DNA of 64,000 nucleotides from Methylovulum sp. (GCF_028687615.1 NZ_JAQTZU010000018.1:1-64000); one strand, 5' to 3'. Shown: positions 25,150 to 34,179, numbered from the stretch's first letter. Program-made: numbers and translations. Notes: generated from the letters alone by a model not told the origin.

Positions 25150-25164
25150 GAACAAAAAGAGAAC
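25150..25164. promoter_or_regulatory. Candidate non-canonical LexA operator
   Basis: GAAC-AAAAAGA-GAAC (the reverse strand reads GTTC-N7-GTTC) lies 74-88 bases upstream of lexA. This equals the direct-repeat SOS box known for alphaproteobacteria. The surroundings are A-rich, with two tandem AGAACAAAAAG units, so chance repetition is possible. Confidence 0.4.
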
Positions 25165-25289
25165 AAAAAAATAAGCAAGATGGTGTTTTACAACTTATCT
25201 ATTTGATGTTATACGCTTTTCGTCTCTTTTGTGAACGACCCGTAATTTCGTTTCTGTGTATCCGTAGGAAATTTTGATGCGGCATAGAT

Positions 25290-26129
25290 TTAACTGGCTT
25301 GACGCGCTAAGAGCCAAGTTTCCACGTCATTGAGCACTTGGGCGCGTTCAGGTTCATTGAACACTTCGTGGTACAGCCCCATATAAATTTTAAGGGCTTT
25401 GTCTTTGGAACCGGCTTGTTCATAGAATGTCCGCGCTCCGTCAGGATCGACAATTTTATCTTCGCTACCTTGCAGGATGATCAAGGGCAGGGTGATTTTG
25501 CCAAATTCTGCGCTGACGTATTGCATGGCTTTCAATAATTCCGCCGCCAGGCGTGCGGGGGTTTTGCCGTGGAATACTAAAGGATCTCTGGCACAGGCCG
25601 ACACCACTTCCGGGTCACGCGAAAGGGTGCTGGTATCCAATGCCATCAGTCCCAGCCTGGGGGACAATACGGACAGGATTTTACCGATGAGAATGATGCG
25701 GCGTGGAATGTTGTCGCTGACTTTGATACAAGGAGATGAAATGACCGCGCCATTGAAGTGGTCTTGGTGGGCTAGCAGGTAATGGCCGGCAATCAAACCG
25801 CCCATGCTGTGGCCTATCAGGAAGAAAGGTTTGTCCGGTTGCCAGTCCCTGACCAGATGGTGGTAAATCGAGAGCGTGTCGGTGTAATCTTCAAAACGAT
25901 CCACCACTTCGCGTTGGCCTTCTGACTTGCCATGACCGATATGGTCAAATCCATACACGGCATAACCTAGCGGGACGAAGTGTTGGACTACATTCAAATA
26001 TCGCCCGCAATGTTCCCCCAACCCGTGGACGATAATCAGCACGGCTGTTATGCCGCCTTCGGGAAGCCAAGCCTGGTAATAGATGCTGGCGTCCCGTATG
26101 CCAGTAAAATAGCCTTCGATATGCTTCAT
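25290..26129 (-). CDS. Monoglyceride-lipase-like alpha/beta hydrolase
   Basis: A 279-residue alpha/beta hydrolase of the lysophospholipase/monoacylglycerol lipase (hydrolase_4) group. The oxyanion-hole motif is VHGLGEHCGRY, the nucleophile is Ser108 in IGHSMGG, the acid lies in GSEDKIVDP and the His in LYHEVFNEPE. No signal peptide is present, so it is cytoplasmic. It would release fatty acids or glycerol from monoglycerides or lysophospholipids. The start ATG 26129 gives MKHIEGYFTG. It stands alone between lexA and an inverted-repeat element. Confidence 0.88.
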   Translation of the reverse strand: MKHIEGYFTGIRDASIYYQAWLPEGGITAVLIIVHGLGEHCGRYLNVVQHFVPLGYAVYGFDHIGHGKSEGQREVVDRFEDYTDTLSIYHHLVRDWQPDKPFFLIGHSMGGLIAGHYLLAHQDHFNGAVISSPCIKVSDNIPRRIILIGKILSVLSPRLGLMALDTSTLSRDPEVVSACARDPLVFHGKTPARLAAELLKAMQYVSAEFGKITLPLIILQGSEDKIVDPDGARTFYEQAGSKDKALKIYMGLYHEVFNEPERAQVLNDVETWLLARQAS

Positions 26130-26501
26130 AAATCCTCTTTATTCTGGTCAATGGTACGGAGCCGGCACGGTTGACTGTCAGACCTTTGCAAACAGGGCTG
26201 AAAACCTGCGCGACATTTCTTCATTAAGTGTTGGAAAAAACCGATTTTCACCCAATTCTAAATAGATTATGGCTCTATATGGGTTTCAGGGTCTTTTTAC
26301 TAAAGGCGTAAGCTAAACTGTCAATAAGCATGGCAACCTCCAAAAATGGACAAAAGACCCTGAAACCCATATAGAGCCTAGATTATTTTGTCCAGGGTGG
26401 CGAAAATTCTTAAATTGACACGCTAATACTTCAATACAACTCAAAATTGGGTTAAGCTGGTAAGCCTTTCCAATTTTTTTCCATACTAGCTAAATTACCC
26501 A
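26130..26501. other. Intergenic region with a MITE
   Basis: No gene is visible. A 108-bp inverted-repeat element with target duplication occupies 26271-26378. The 26379-26501 segment leads to the HerA gene; TTGACA at about 26414 may be a -35 box. Confidence 0.5.
26271..26378. mobile_element. MITE with 27-bp terminal repeats and 8-bp target duplication
   Basis: Perfect 27-bp inverted repeats lie at 26271-26297 (GGCTCTATATGGGTTTCAGG...) and 26352-26378. The 8-bp sequence TAGATTAT flanks both sides (26263-26270 and 26379-26386), the mark of a transposition event. The 54-bp interior encodes nothing. A full-length parent element is not in the window. Confidence 0.9.
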
Positions 26502-28163
26502 ATGTCCGAATCACAACCCGATATTTTATTGGCTTATTTGACTGAAGTCCGCGGTGATGGCATGGATGCCAGGGTCACCGAGGAATATACCAACGAAATA
26601 CCTTTAATTACAATTGATAATGAAGCCATGCTCGCAGGGAACGTCGGTGCTTATGTGCTGATCCGCCAGGCCAATATTGCGTTGATGGCCCTGGTTTTTA
26701 AGAGTTGGGAACAAGATCGTTTTAACAAACAAGATGAACGCCTCACTGACCGCTATATTTCGTTGATTCCAGTCGGGGAAATCAAAGATGACGGGACCTT
26801 TCTCCGAGGCATACGCCATTATCCGACCCCTGGCGCAAAAGTGTATGCGGTGGGCATTAAGGAAATCAATGCGATTTTTGCAAAATTCAGGGAATACGAG
26901 TTTTTTATCGGGCAATTGGCTTCGCATAAAGATTATCAAGTCAGCCTCGACCCTAAAGCTTTTTTTAGCCGCCATTTTGCCATCATCGGCCAATCCGGTT
27001 CCGGTAAATCCTGGACGGTTGCCAGTTTGATCCAAAGTACGATCAACGCCATGCCCAATTGCCACATGATCATGCTGGACTTGCATGGTGAATATTGCTG
27101 GAAAACCCCTAATGGTACGATCAAATCGGCATTTCCCAGCCACCAGGTCAATTATGTCGAGGCCACGGAAATGGAAATGCCGTATTGGATGATGAGCTAT
27201 GCCGAGCTGGTGGATTTGTTTATCGACAGGGAAGACAAGAGTGCGACCATGCAGATGTCGTATATGCGCGAGTTGATCCAGCAACTGAAACGCAAAGAGG
27301 CGCAAAGAATCGGCATGCCGACGGTGTCGGTCGATACGCCGATTTATTTTTCGCTGGCGGAATTGTATATGCACTTTAAATCGGCCAACGAAGAACGGCG
27401 TGAGTTCGGTAAAGTGCAGGGTGCGTTATTCGGGCAATTTGATGAATTTTTGATCAGGATGCAAAGCCGTTTTAATGATGTCCGTTATGATTTTTTACTC
27501 AAGCCGAAAATCCGCAACACGTCCGAGAGCATGGCGCCTTTGTTGCGTCAGTTTGTAGGCTTGGGTGAATTTAAGGCGAATATTACGATTGTGGATTTAA
27601 GCTCGGTACCGACGGATATCAGGCCGGCCATTTCTGCCCAAGTCGGGCGTTTGGCTTATGAATTCAACTATTGGAATCCGCATCGGCGCGAATTTCCAAT
27701 CACCTTGATTTGTGAAGAAGCCCACGCTTATATTCCCAGGGAAAAAGGCGGTCAGTTTGACGGCACCAAAAAAGTGATGGAACGGATTGCCAAAGAAGGC
27801 CGTAAATACGGGGTGTCCATCGGGGTGGTCAGCCAACGTCCGACGGAATTGTCAGAAACCATGCTCGCGCAATGCAGTTCGTTTATTTGCCTGCGCACGT
27901 CCAACCCGGACGACCAGGCTTATATCAAGGGCCTGATGCCGGAAGCGGAAGGGGATTTGGCGGACATGTTAAGTTCTCTGGGACGGGGGGAAGCCTTGGT
28001 GTTGGGCGAAGCGGCCCCGTTACCGACACGGGTGCAGATTTACCGGCCCAATCCTGAGCCGAAAAGTAATGACGTCGATTATTACAGCAATTGGCGCGAT
28101 GGTGCGCATGATCTGGATGTCGAAGAAATTGTGCAGTTGTGGCGGACTCAGGATCGTAAATAG
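26502..28163 (+). CDS. HerA-type hexameric DNA translocase ATPase
   Basis: A 553-residue FtsK/HerA-superfamily ATPase. An N-terminal HAS-barrel-like domain (1-155) precedes the motor domain: Walker A GQSGSGKS (about 163-170), Walker B TLICEEAHAYIP and the arginine-finger region IAKEGRKYGVSIGVVSQRP. HerA proteins form hexameric rings that move along DNA, in archaea with the NurA nuclease for end resection and in bacteria often with nuclease or effector partners, some antiviral. No nuclease gene is adjacent; the next gene is convergent. Start ATG 26502. The function cannot be specified beyond DNA translocation. Confidence 0.88.
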   Translation: MSESQPDILLAYLTEVRGDGMDARVTEEYTNEIPLITIDNEAMLAGNVGAYVLIRQANIALMALVFKSWEQDRFNKQDERLTDRYISLIPVGEIKDDGTFLRGIRHYPTPGAKVYAVGIKEINAIFAKFREYEFFIGQLASHKDYQVSLDPKAFFSRHFAIIGQSGSGKSWTVASLIQSTINAMPNCHMIMLDLHGEYCWKTPNGTIKSAFPSHQVNYVEATEMEMPYWMMSYAELVDLFIDREDKSATMQMSYMRELIQQLKRKEAQRIGMPTVSVDTPIYFSLAELYMHFKSANEERREFGKVQGALFGQFDEFLIRMQSRFNDVRYDFLLKPKIRNTSESMAPLLRQFVGLGEFKANITIVDLSSVPTDIRPAISAQVGRLAYEFNYWNPHRREFPITLICEEAHAYIPREKGGQFDGTKKVMERIAKEGRKYGVSIGVVSQRPTELSETMLAQCSSFICLRTSNPDDQAYIKGLMPEAEGDLADMLSSLGRGEALVLGEAAPLPTRVQIYRPNPEPKSNDVDYYSNWRDGAHDLDVEEIVQLWRTQDRK

Positions 28164-28178
28164 CAGGTTTTCAAAATT

Positions 28179-28358
28179 GTCCACGAAAGCCAAACAGTAG
28201 GCGGCACAAAAAAACACGAAAGCGAGAGTGGTGCGGGTTTTTAGTTTGTGATGACAAGGTGCGCACAGCTTACGGGAATGGCAAACACCGGACGAGCTTC
28301 CAGAGTATAGGTTTCAGTCCTTTCGCTTTTTTTCGTGCTGTTTGTGGCTTTCGTGGAC
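28179..28358. repeat. CACGAAA palindromic repeat, copy 3
   Basis: It opens GTCCACGAAAGCCAAACAGT and closes CTTTCGTGGAC (28348-28358), with the same ends as copies at 13330 and 16205. The interior differs. It separates the convergent HerA and secretion-F genes and may end both transcripts. Confidence 0.7.
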
Positions 28359-28368
28359 AAAACTCCCG

Positions 28369-29352
28369 TTATTGAATCGCTGGCAACGATGGCAAGCCTT
28401 GTTGCAAAATGCCGTAGGCTATCCATAAACCGATGGCGGTGTAAACCAGTCTGGGCAGCCATTCCGCGAATGCCTCGTCTTGCAAGGCCAGGGTTTGTGC
28501 GTCAATCTGGGTGAAATGCAGCAACGTGTCCGCCAGTTGCCCGCTGTGTTCACCTGTGTTGATGATCTGTAGGGTGGACGCTGTGATGCTACCCACCGTA
28601 GCTAAAGATTCGCCCACGCTTGCACCCGATTTCATCAATGCCAGGGCAGGGTCGAACTGTTTTCTTAAGCCGGTGTTTTTGATGCTGGCAACGGCTTGCG
28701 GCAAAGCTGCCGAATAAGCCAAGCCCGCATCCAGCATCATCGCCAGCATAAAATAGAAACTGTTCAACTGGCGTTCCACCACCCAGTTGGCGACTGGTGG
28801 AAATGCCAGTTGCCAGCGGTGCAACAATGCCGCTTGGCTGCTGGTAAGAAAACTCGGAAACTTTACAAGTAAGGCTATCCCTGTCGCCATAAGCAACAAT
28901 TGTCCCGCGCTGTCGAATAAATACCTGCCCAACGTGATTTGGGCGGTGACCAGGGCGGGCAGTGGTTGCACAAAAAAAGCAAGGATCAGCACGAAAGCCG
29001 GTAAATACAGGCGCGAGCGCATTTTTTTCCGCCGCCGAGCATCGTTGCCATAAAAATCCGCCAATTTTGTGTAAACAGCCGCCAGCTTGCCGCTGTTTTC
29101 GCCCGCCGTAACCAATATGCGTTGGTTATCGTCAAAAAGCCCCGTTTTGTAGCCCGCTTCGGCAATTTTTTGGCCTTTTCTTAAACGCGATGGCATGGTT
29201 TTAAGTGGCTTGCGCAAGAGCGGGTCATTTTTGGCGATCATGGCAAACGCTTCTGCCGCCGGCAGTCCGGCTTTTTCTAAGTGAGTCAATTGCAAGAACA
29301 AGCGGGCTAGCTTGTCGGAAGTCAGTAATGGCGGTTTTATGGTAGTTGGCAT
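28369..29352 (-). CDS. Orphan type II secretion/type IV pilus F-family membrane protein
   Basis: A 327-residue protein with a T2SSF-domain pattern repeated twice, as in GspF/PilC: LFLQLTHLEKAGLPAAEAFAM and AGENSGKLAAVYTKLADFY in the first half; FYFMLAMMLDAGLAYSAALP and INTGEHSGQLADTLLHF in the second. Three hydrophobic segments lie at about 112-135, 147-165 and 305-320. GspF anchors the assembly ATPase in the inner membrane. No ATPase (GspE/PilB), secretin or pilin gene is nearby, so its partner system is elsewhere or it serves another role. It is shorter than PilC (about 400). Confidence 0.8.
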   Translation of the reverse strand: MPTTIKPPLLTSDKLARLFLQLTHLEKAGLPAAEAFAMIAKNDPLLRKPLKTMPSRLRKGQKIAEAGYKTGLFDDNQRILVTAGENSGKLAAVYTKLADFYGNDARRRKKMRSRLYLPAFVLILAFFVQPLPALVTAQITLGRYLFDSAGQLLLMATGIALLVKFPSFLTSSQAALLHRWQLAFPPVANWVVERQLNSFYFMLAMMLDAGLAYSAALPQAVASIKNTGLRKQFDPALALMKSGASVGESLATVGSITASTLQIINTGEHSGQLADTLLHFTQIDAQTLALQDEAFAEWLPRLVYTAIGLWIAYGILQQGLPSLPAIQ

Positions 29353-29419
29353 CGCAGATCAAGGTTTAATGAAAATAAAATAGCGGTGTAAGTTAAACGT
29401 AGCTTACCAAAAATGGCAT

Positions 29420-29489
29420 TATTACAATCCCATCAGTTTTTGCACAGCGTCCTAATCATACTAAAGCAAGAACTGATGGGATTGTAATA
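29420..29489. mobile_element. Short inverted-repeat element
   Basis: TATTACAATCCCATCAGTT (29420-29438) is exactly complementary to 29471-29489, separated by 32 bp. It lies between the divergent secretion-F and yciA genes. It may be a small MITE or a strong stem-loop; no target duplication is obvious. Confidence 0.6.
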
Positions 29490-29545
29490 TCCATTCAATA
29501 AGAAACCCGTCCAGGGCCTCGCTCAGATAAAATACAGAATTTCAA

Positions 29546-29595
29546 ACCAAAGAATTATTAACCAAAGAATTATTAACCAAAGAATTATTAACCAA
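29546..29595. repeat. 15-bp tandem repeat upstream of yciA
   Basis: ACCAAAGAATTATTA occurs three times in tandem (29546, 29561, 29576) with a fourth partial unit (ACCAA). It sits 15 bases ahead of the yciA start, so it may affect the promoter or leader, and copy number could vary between strains. Confidence 0.85.
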
Positions 29596-29609
29596 TTAGT
29601 CATGACAAA

Positions 29610-30104
29610 ATGAGTAAACAAGAAAAAACCCTGACCATGACGGTGCTGATGACGCCGGACATGGCGAATTTTTCCGGCAATGTCCACGGCGGTTCCTTAT
29701 TGAAGCTGCTGGATCAAGTCGCCTATGCCTGTGCCGCGAAATATTGCAAACAATATGTCGTCACGGCGGCTTTAGACCAGGTGTTCTTCAAACAACATGT
29801 CAATGTCGGTGAATTGGTGACTTTTTACGCACGGGTCAACCATGTCGGGCGGTCGTCTATGGAAGTGGGTGTAAAAGTCATTGCCGAGCATTTACGCACG
29901 TATGAAAAACGATATACCACCTCTTGTTATTTCACGATGGTCGCCATTGATGAAAACGGTAAATCGGTGGAAGTCCCACGCTTGGAACTGGAGACCGACG
30001 AAGAAAAACGGCTTTATGCGGCGGCCGAGATGCGCAAAAAATTGCGTCAGGAAAGCCTGGAAAGAAGCCGGGCCTTAGAAATGGATAACGGGGATGATTG
30101 TTAA
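29610..30104 (+). CDS. yciA: Acyl-CoA thioesterase, YciA type
   Basis: A 164-residue hot-dog-fold thioesterase. The hallmark segment is MTPDMANFSGNVHGGSLLKL followed by LDQVAYACA, with the catalytic Asn/Asp of the BACH/YciA group. YciA hydrolyses medium and long acyl-CoAs in the cytoplasm. The C-terminal tail (residues 130-164) is a charged helix. The stop is directly followed by the GTG of parC, so the two are likely co-transcribed. No unusual residue is seen. Confidence 0.88.
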   Translation: MSKQEKTLTMTVLMTPDMANFSGNVHGGSLLKLLDQVAYACAAKYCKQYVVTAALDQVFFKQHVNVGELVTFYARVNHVGRSSMEVGVKVIAEHLRTYEKRYTTSCYFTMVAIDENGKSVEVPRLELETDEEKRLYAAAEMRKKLRQESLERSRALEMDNGDDC

Positions 30105-32339
30105 GTGGCTTTACAAGAGAATTTTGAACAACTGCCGTTAAAGGATTTTGCCGAGAAGGCGTATTTGGATTATTCCATGTACGTCATTTTGGATCGCGCC
30201 CTGCCAAGTTTGGCGGATGGCCTGAAGCCCGTGCAGCGGCGTATTGTTTACGCCATGTCCGAACTGGGGTTGAACGCCGCCGCCAAGTACAAAAAGTCCG
30301 CGCGTACCGTCGGGGATGTGTTGGGTAAATACCATCCGCACGGCGATTCGGCGTGTTACGAAGCGATGGTGTTGATGGCGCAGAATTTTTCCTATCGCTA
30401 TCCGCTGATCGACGGGCAGGGCAACTGGGGATCGCCCGATGATCCGAAATCCTTTGCCGCGATGCGTTACACCGAATCGCGCCTGACCGCCTACGCCAAC
30501 ACCTTGTTGAGTGAGCTAGAACAAGGCACGGTGGCATGGACGGATAATTTTGACGGCACGATGAAAGAACCCGCGCTGCTGCCCGCCCGCTTGCCGAATA
30601 TCCTGCTCAACGGCACGATGGGCATTGCCGTGGGCATGGCGACGGACATCCCGCCGCATAATCTGCGCGAAGTGGCAAACGCTTGCATCGCCTTGCTGGA
30701 TGATCCCGATAGCCCGCCGGAGAGGGTGTTCCAGCACATCAAAGGCCCGGATTATCCGACTGCCGCCGAAATCATCACCTCGGCGGAAGACATCCAAAAA
30801 ATCTACAACACGGGCGGCGGTTCGGTGAAGATGCGGGCCAAATACGAGCTGGAAGATGGCGTGATCGTCATCACCGCCTTGCCGCACCAAGTCTCCGGCA
30901 ACAAATTGATGGAGCAAATCGCCGCGCAAATGCTGGCGAAAAAATTGCCGATGATTGAGGACTTGCGTGACGAGTCCGACCATGAAAACCCCACGCGCTT
31001 GTTGATTATCCCCAAAACCAAACGCGGGCTGGATGTGGACGCGGTCATGTCGCATTTGTTCGCCACCACTGATTTGGAAAAAAGTTACCGTATCAACCTG
31101 AACATGATCGGTTTGGATGGCAGGCCGCAAGTTAAAAACCTGCATGGGATTTTGGTCGAATGGCTGGCGTTCCGTACCGAAACCGTGCGCCGCCGCTTGC
31201 AATTCCGCTTGGATAAGGTGCTGGCGCGTCTGCATATTCTCGATGGGTTGCTGGTTGCTTACCTGAACATCGACGAAGTGATCGCCATTATCCGCAACGA
31301 AGACAAGCCCAAGCCGGTGTTGATGGCGCGTTTTGGCCTCAGCGATGTGCAAGCCGAAGCCATCTTGGAATTGAAATTGCGGCATTTGGCGAAATTGGAA
31401 GAAATGAAAATTCGCGGCGAACAAGATGAATTGGCGAAAGAGCGCGACAGCCTGGAAAAAACCTTAGGCTCCGAGCGTTTGCTGAACCGCCTCATCAAAA
31501 AAGAGCTGCAAAGCGATGCCGACAAATACGGCGATGACCGCCGCTCACCGATAATTGAACGCGAAGCGTCGCAAGCTATGGAAGCCGTCGCGCTGATCAG
31601 CAACGAGCCATTGACGGCGATTTTGTCGGAAAAAGGCTGGATACGCGCCGCCAAAGGCCATGATATTGATGTCGCGAGCTTGAATTACCGCTCTGGCGAC
31701 AGTTTTCTCGATGCCGTCAAATGCCGTTCCACCCAGCCGGTTTATATTTTTGATTCCACAGGTAAAGTCTATACGACTTCCACCCACGATTTACCTTCCG
31801 CCCGTACCCAGGGCGAACCGTTGACCGCGCGGCTCAATCCGCCCGCTGGCGCGTTGTTCACACATTTGCTGGCGGGTAATCCTGATGACTGGATAGTCTT
31901 GGCAAGCCATTTAGGTTTGGGGTTTAAAGTGCAATTGCAAGAATTAATGACCAAGAATAAAGCGGGTAAGGCCGTGATAACCTTGTCAGACAACGCAAAG
32001 TTGTTGAAGCCCGCTTTGGTCAATAATAATGCCGATTTATTAGCCGTGGCGACCCAGCAAGGGCGGTTGCTGATTTTCCCGGTCGTGGATTTGCCTGTTT
32101 TGGTACGCGGTAAGGGTAATAAATTGATCCAACTGACTGCTGCCGATTTGCAAACAGCTAAGGACTGTGTGGTTGCGGCGGTTGTCTTGCCAATTGACTC
32201 ACCGTTAAAAGTGCTGTCTGGTAAACAATTTTTGACCTTGAAAGCCACTGATATAACGCAATATTCCGGCAAACGCGCCAACCGGGGCTTGCCGTTGCCG
32301 CGTGGTTTCCAGCGCGTGGACGGCTTGGTGGTGGAATAA
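30105..32339 (+). CDS. parC: DNA topoisomerase IV subunit A
   Basis: ParC cuts and rejoins DNA to decatenate daughter chromosomes, together with ParE. The 744-residue length fits ParC. The catalytic Tyr is Tyr122 in [10 protein letters not shown]. The quinolone region reads [16 protein letters not shown], with the wild-type Ser. Five degenerate C-terminal beta-pinwheel strands follow residue 495. The start is GTG at 30105 ([20 protein letters not shown]), right after the yciA stop. parE is not in the window. Confidence 0.95.
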   Translation: MALQENFEQLPLKDFAEKAYLDYSMYVILDRALPSLADGLKPVQRRIVYAMSELGLNAAAKYKKSARTVGDVLGKYHPHGDSACYEAMVLMAQNFSYRYPLIDGQGNWGSPDDPKSFAAMRYTESRLTAYANTLLSELEQGTVAWTDNFDGTMKEPALLPARLPNILLNGTMGIAVGMATDIPPHNLREVANACIALLDDPDSPPERVFQHIKGPDYPTAAEIITSAEDIQKIYNTGGGSVKMRAKYELEDGVIVITALPHQVSGNKLMEQIAAQMLAKKLPMIEDLRDESDHENPTRLLIIPKTKRGLDVDAVMSHLFATTDLEKSYRINLNMIGLDGRPQVKNLHGILVEWLAFRTETVRRRLQFRLDKVLARLHILDGLLVAYLNIDEVIAIIRNEDKPKPVLMARFGLSDVQAEAILELKLRHLAKLEEMKIRGEQDELAKERDSLEKTLGSERLLNRLIKKELQSDADKYGDDRRSPIIEREASQAMEAVALISNEPLTAILSEKGWIRAAKGHDIDVASLNYRSGDSFLDAVKCRSTQPVYIFDSTGKVYTTSTHDLPSARTQGEPLTARLNPPAGALFTHLLAGNPDDWIVLASHLGLGFKVQLQELMTKNKAGKAVITLSDNAKLLKPALVNNNADLLAVATQQGRLLIFPVVDLPVLVRGKGNKLIQLTAADLQTAKDCVVAAVVLPIDSPLKVLSGKQFLTLKATDITQYSGKRANRGLPLPRGFQRVDGLVVE

Positions 32340-32402
32340 TTGCGGCGAGTTTGTGTCGTTAATTTGATGTTTTTCAGTGGTTTTTTGTGGAGGTTAAATA
32401 GT

Positions 32403-33026
32403 ATGACCGACGAGGAATTGAGACAATTGGTCGCCAGCTTGGCGATAGACCAGAAGGCGTTGGCGGCCCAGGTCAAAGCCACATCCGAACAACTCAAAGA
32501 AACGGACTTGCAGGTAAAAGCCACATCTGCGCAAATGAGGGAAACCGATGTGCAAATGAAAAAAACCGACCACCAAATCAAGGAACTCGGCAAGCAAATC
32601 GGTGGTTTGGGCGAGAAGTTCGGCAGTTTCACCGAAGGCATGGCCTTCCCTTCGATGCAAAAAGTGCTGGCTGAGCGTTTTGGTATGGAAGCCGTCACCA
32701 CCCGCTATAAAATCCGTAAAGGCGGTAAAACCTTGGAGCTGGATGTGTTCGCCTATTGCAACGCCCAGCAAAACAAGGCGGTGATCGTCGAAGTCAAAAG
32801 CCATTTGCGGGATGAGCATATCGAACAATTGCTCAAACAATTGACGGAAGCGAAAACTTTTTTGCCTGAACATGCCGACAAACAGTTTTACGGTATTTTG
32901 GCAGTGGTGGACAGCCCCGAAGATTTAAAACAACGGGTGTTTGACAATGGCTTGTATTACGCGGAAATCCATGACAATTTGTTTGAGTTGAAAACCCCCG
33001 CCACGTTTGCGGCAAAGGCATTTTAA
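32403..33026 (+). CDS. Coiled-coil PD-(D/E)XK nuclease-like protein (DUF3782 type)
   Basis: A 207-residue protein with two parts. Residues 1-75 form a heptad-like coiled coil with repeated segments of the type QVKATSEQLKETDLQVKATS. Residues 90-207 hold a restriction-endonuclease-like core: GGKTLELDVFAY supplies the Asp and VIVEVKSHL the E-x-K pair. Such proteins are common in mobile-rich bacteria, and their role is unknown. Start at ATG 32403, chosen over an upstream extension because of the ribosome site GGAGG just before it. It ends inside a terminator stem. Confidence 0.75.
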   Translation: MTDEELRQLVASLAIDQKALAAQVKATSEQLKETDLQVKATSAQMRETDVQMKKTDHQIKELGKQIGGLGEKFGSFTEGMAFPSMQKVLAERFGMEAVTTRYKIRKGGKTLELDVFAYCNAQQNKAVIVEVKSHLRDEHIEQLLKQLTEAKTFLPEHADKQFYGILAVVDSPEDLKQRVFDNGLYYAEIHDNLFELKTPATFAAKAF

Positions 33027-33053
33027 ACGGCGCGAAACGGATTCGCGCCGTTT
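33025..33053. terminator. Bidirectional terminator hairpin
   Basis: AAACGGCGCGAA (33025-33036) pairs with TTCGCGCCGTTT (33042-33053). The stem includes the stop codon of the nuclease-like gene and separates it from the convergent alcohol dehydrogenase. Confidence 0.8.
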
Positions 33054-33063
33054 AACAAAATGT

Positions 33064-34116
33064 CTAGCCTTTCGCCAAGCTCGCCAAATCAATCACAAAG
33101 CGGTATTTCACATCGCTTTTCAATACCCGCTCATAAGCTTCGTTGATTTGCTGGATAGGGATGATTTCAATGTCTGACGTGATATTGTGTTCGGCGCAAA
33201 AGTCGAGCATTTCTTGGGTTTCTTTGATGCCACCGATTAATGAGCCTGCAATATGGCGGCGTTTGAAAATCAAGTTGCCAACTGATGGGGAAGGGTGGGG
33301 TTGATCGGGTACGCCGACTAGGCATAACGTGCCATCGCGTTTGAGCAGTGCCGTGTAGGCATCGAGGTTATGCGGTGCGGCGACGGTGTTGAGGATAAAA
33401 TCAAAGCTCAGCAGATGACTAGCCATTTCTTCAGGATTTTTTGAGATCACCACGCTGTCCGCGCCTAGGCGTTTGGCATCGGCGACTTTGTCCGGCGAGG
33501 TCGTGAACAGCACCACTTCTGCACCCATCGCGTGGGCGAATTTGACTGCCATGTGGCCCAAGCCACCCAAACCCACCACGCCGACTTTATCACCCGCACC
33601 GACTTGCCAGTGGCGTAGCGGCGAGTAAGTGGTGATGCCGGCGCATAACAACGGTGCGGCGGCGGCTAGATCCAGGTTGTCGGCAATTTTTAACACGAAA
33701 TGTTCATCGACGACGATGTTGTCGGAATAGCCGCCGTAAGTGTTGCCGGGCATGTTCGGGTCCGGGCTGTTGTAAGTGAACACCGGATGGTTGCAGTATT
33801 GCTCCAGATCATCCTGGCATTCCGGGCAAGTACGGCAGGAATCGACCAGACAGCCGACACCGACGGAATCGCCGATTTTAAAATGGGTCACTGCGCTGCC
33901 GATGTTGATGACTTTACCGACAATTTCATGGCCCGGCACCATCGGGAACGAGGCATTGCCCCATTCGTTACGGGCCTGGTGGATGTCCGAATGGCAAACG
34001 CCACAAAAGAGGATGTTGATATGCACGTCGCTAGGTTGCAGTTCGCGGCGGTTGAACTGGAACGGCACTAGCGGCGACGTGTGGGTGTGGGCGGCATAGC
34101 CACGGCTGGCATACAT
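33064..34116 (-). CDS. Zinc-dependent NAD(P) alcohol/aldehyde reductase (YahK/CAD type)
   Basis: A 350-residue medium-chain dehydrogenase. Catalytic zinc is bound by Cys in CGVCHSDIHQARNEW, the GHE motif (VPGHEIVGKV) and a later Cys. The structural zinc lobe is CRTCPECQDDLEQYC. The Rossmann motif is GLGGLGHMAVKFA, and the following residues fit NADP preference. It reduces aldehydes to alcohols in the cytoplasm, a common detoxification role; the true substrate is unknown. Start ATG 34116 (MYASRGYAAHTHTSPLV) is standard for the group. Confidence 0.9.
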   Translation of the reverse strand: MYASRGYAAHTHTSPLVPFQFNRRELQPSDVHINILFCGVCHSDIHQARNEWGNASFPMVPGHEIVGKVINIGSAVTHFKIGDSVGVGCLVDSCRTCPECQDDLEQYCNHPVFTYNSPDPNMPGNTYGGYSDNIVVDEHFVLKIADNLDLAAAAPLLCAGITTYSPLRHWQVGAGDKVGVVGLGGLGHMAVKFAHAMGAEVVLFTTSPDKVADAKRLGADSVVISKNPEEMASHLLSFDFILNTVAAPHNLDAYTALLKRDGTLCLVGVPDQPHPSPSVGNLIFKRRHIAGSLIGGIKETQEMLDFCAEHNITSDIEIIPIQQINEAYERVLKSDVKYRFVIDLASLAKG

Positions 34117-34179
34117 AATTAACTCCTATCTAATCTATTATGGTGGGATGGGGCATTGCACGGAAAGTTTACCGCTTTT

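Noticed and set aside
26604-27374. Open minus-strand frame opposite the HerA gene
   Set aside because: It is antisense to the Walker A region of HerA, with no independent ribosome site.
30516-31424. 302-codon open minus-strand frame opposite parC
   Set aside because: It is antisense to the catalytic and middle part of ParC, is rich in His/Gln/Arg and lacks motifs.
31769-32701. 310-codon open minus-strand frame over the parC end and nuclease-like gene
   Set aside because: It runs through two real genes on the other strand; its low-complexity Ser/Lys/Asn content marks it as a shadow.
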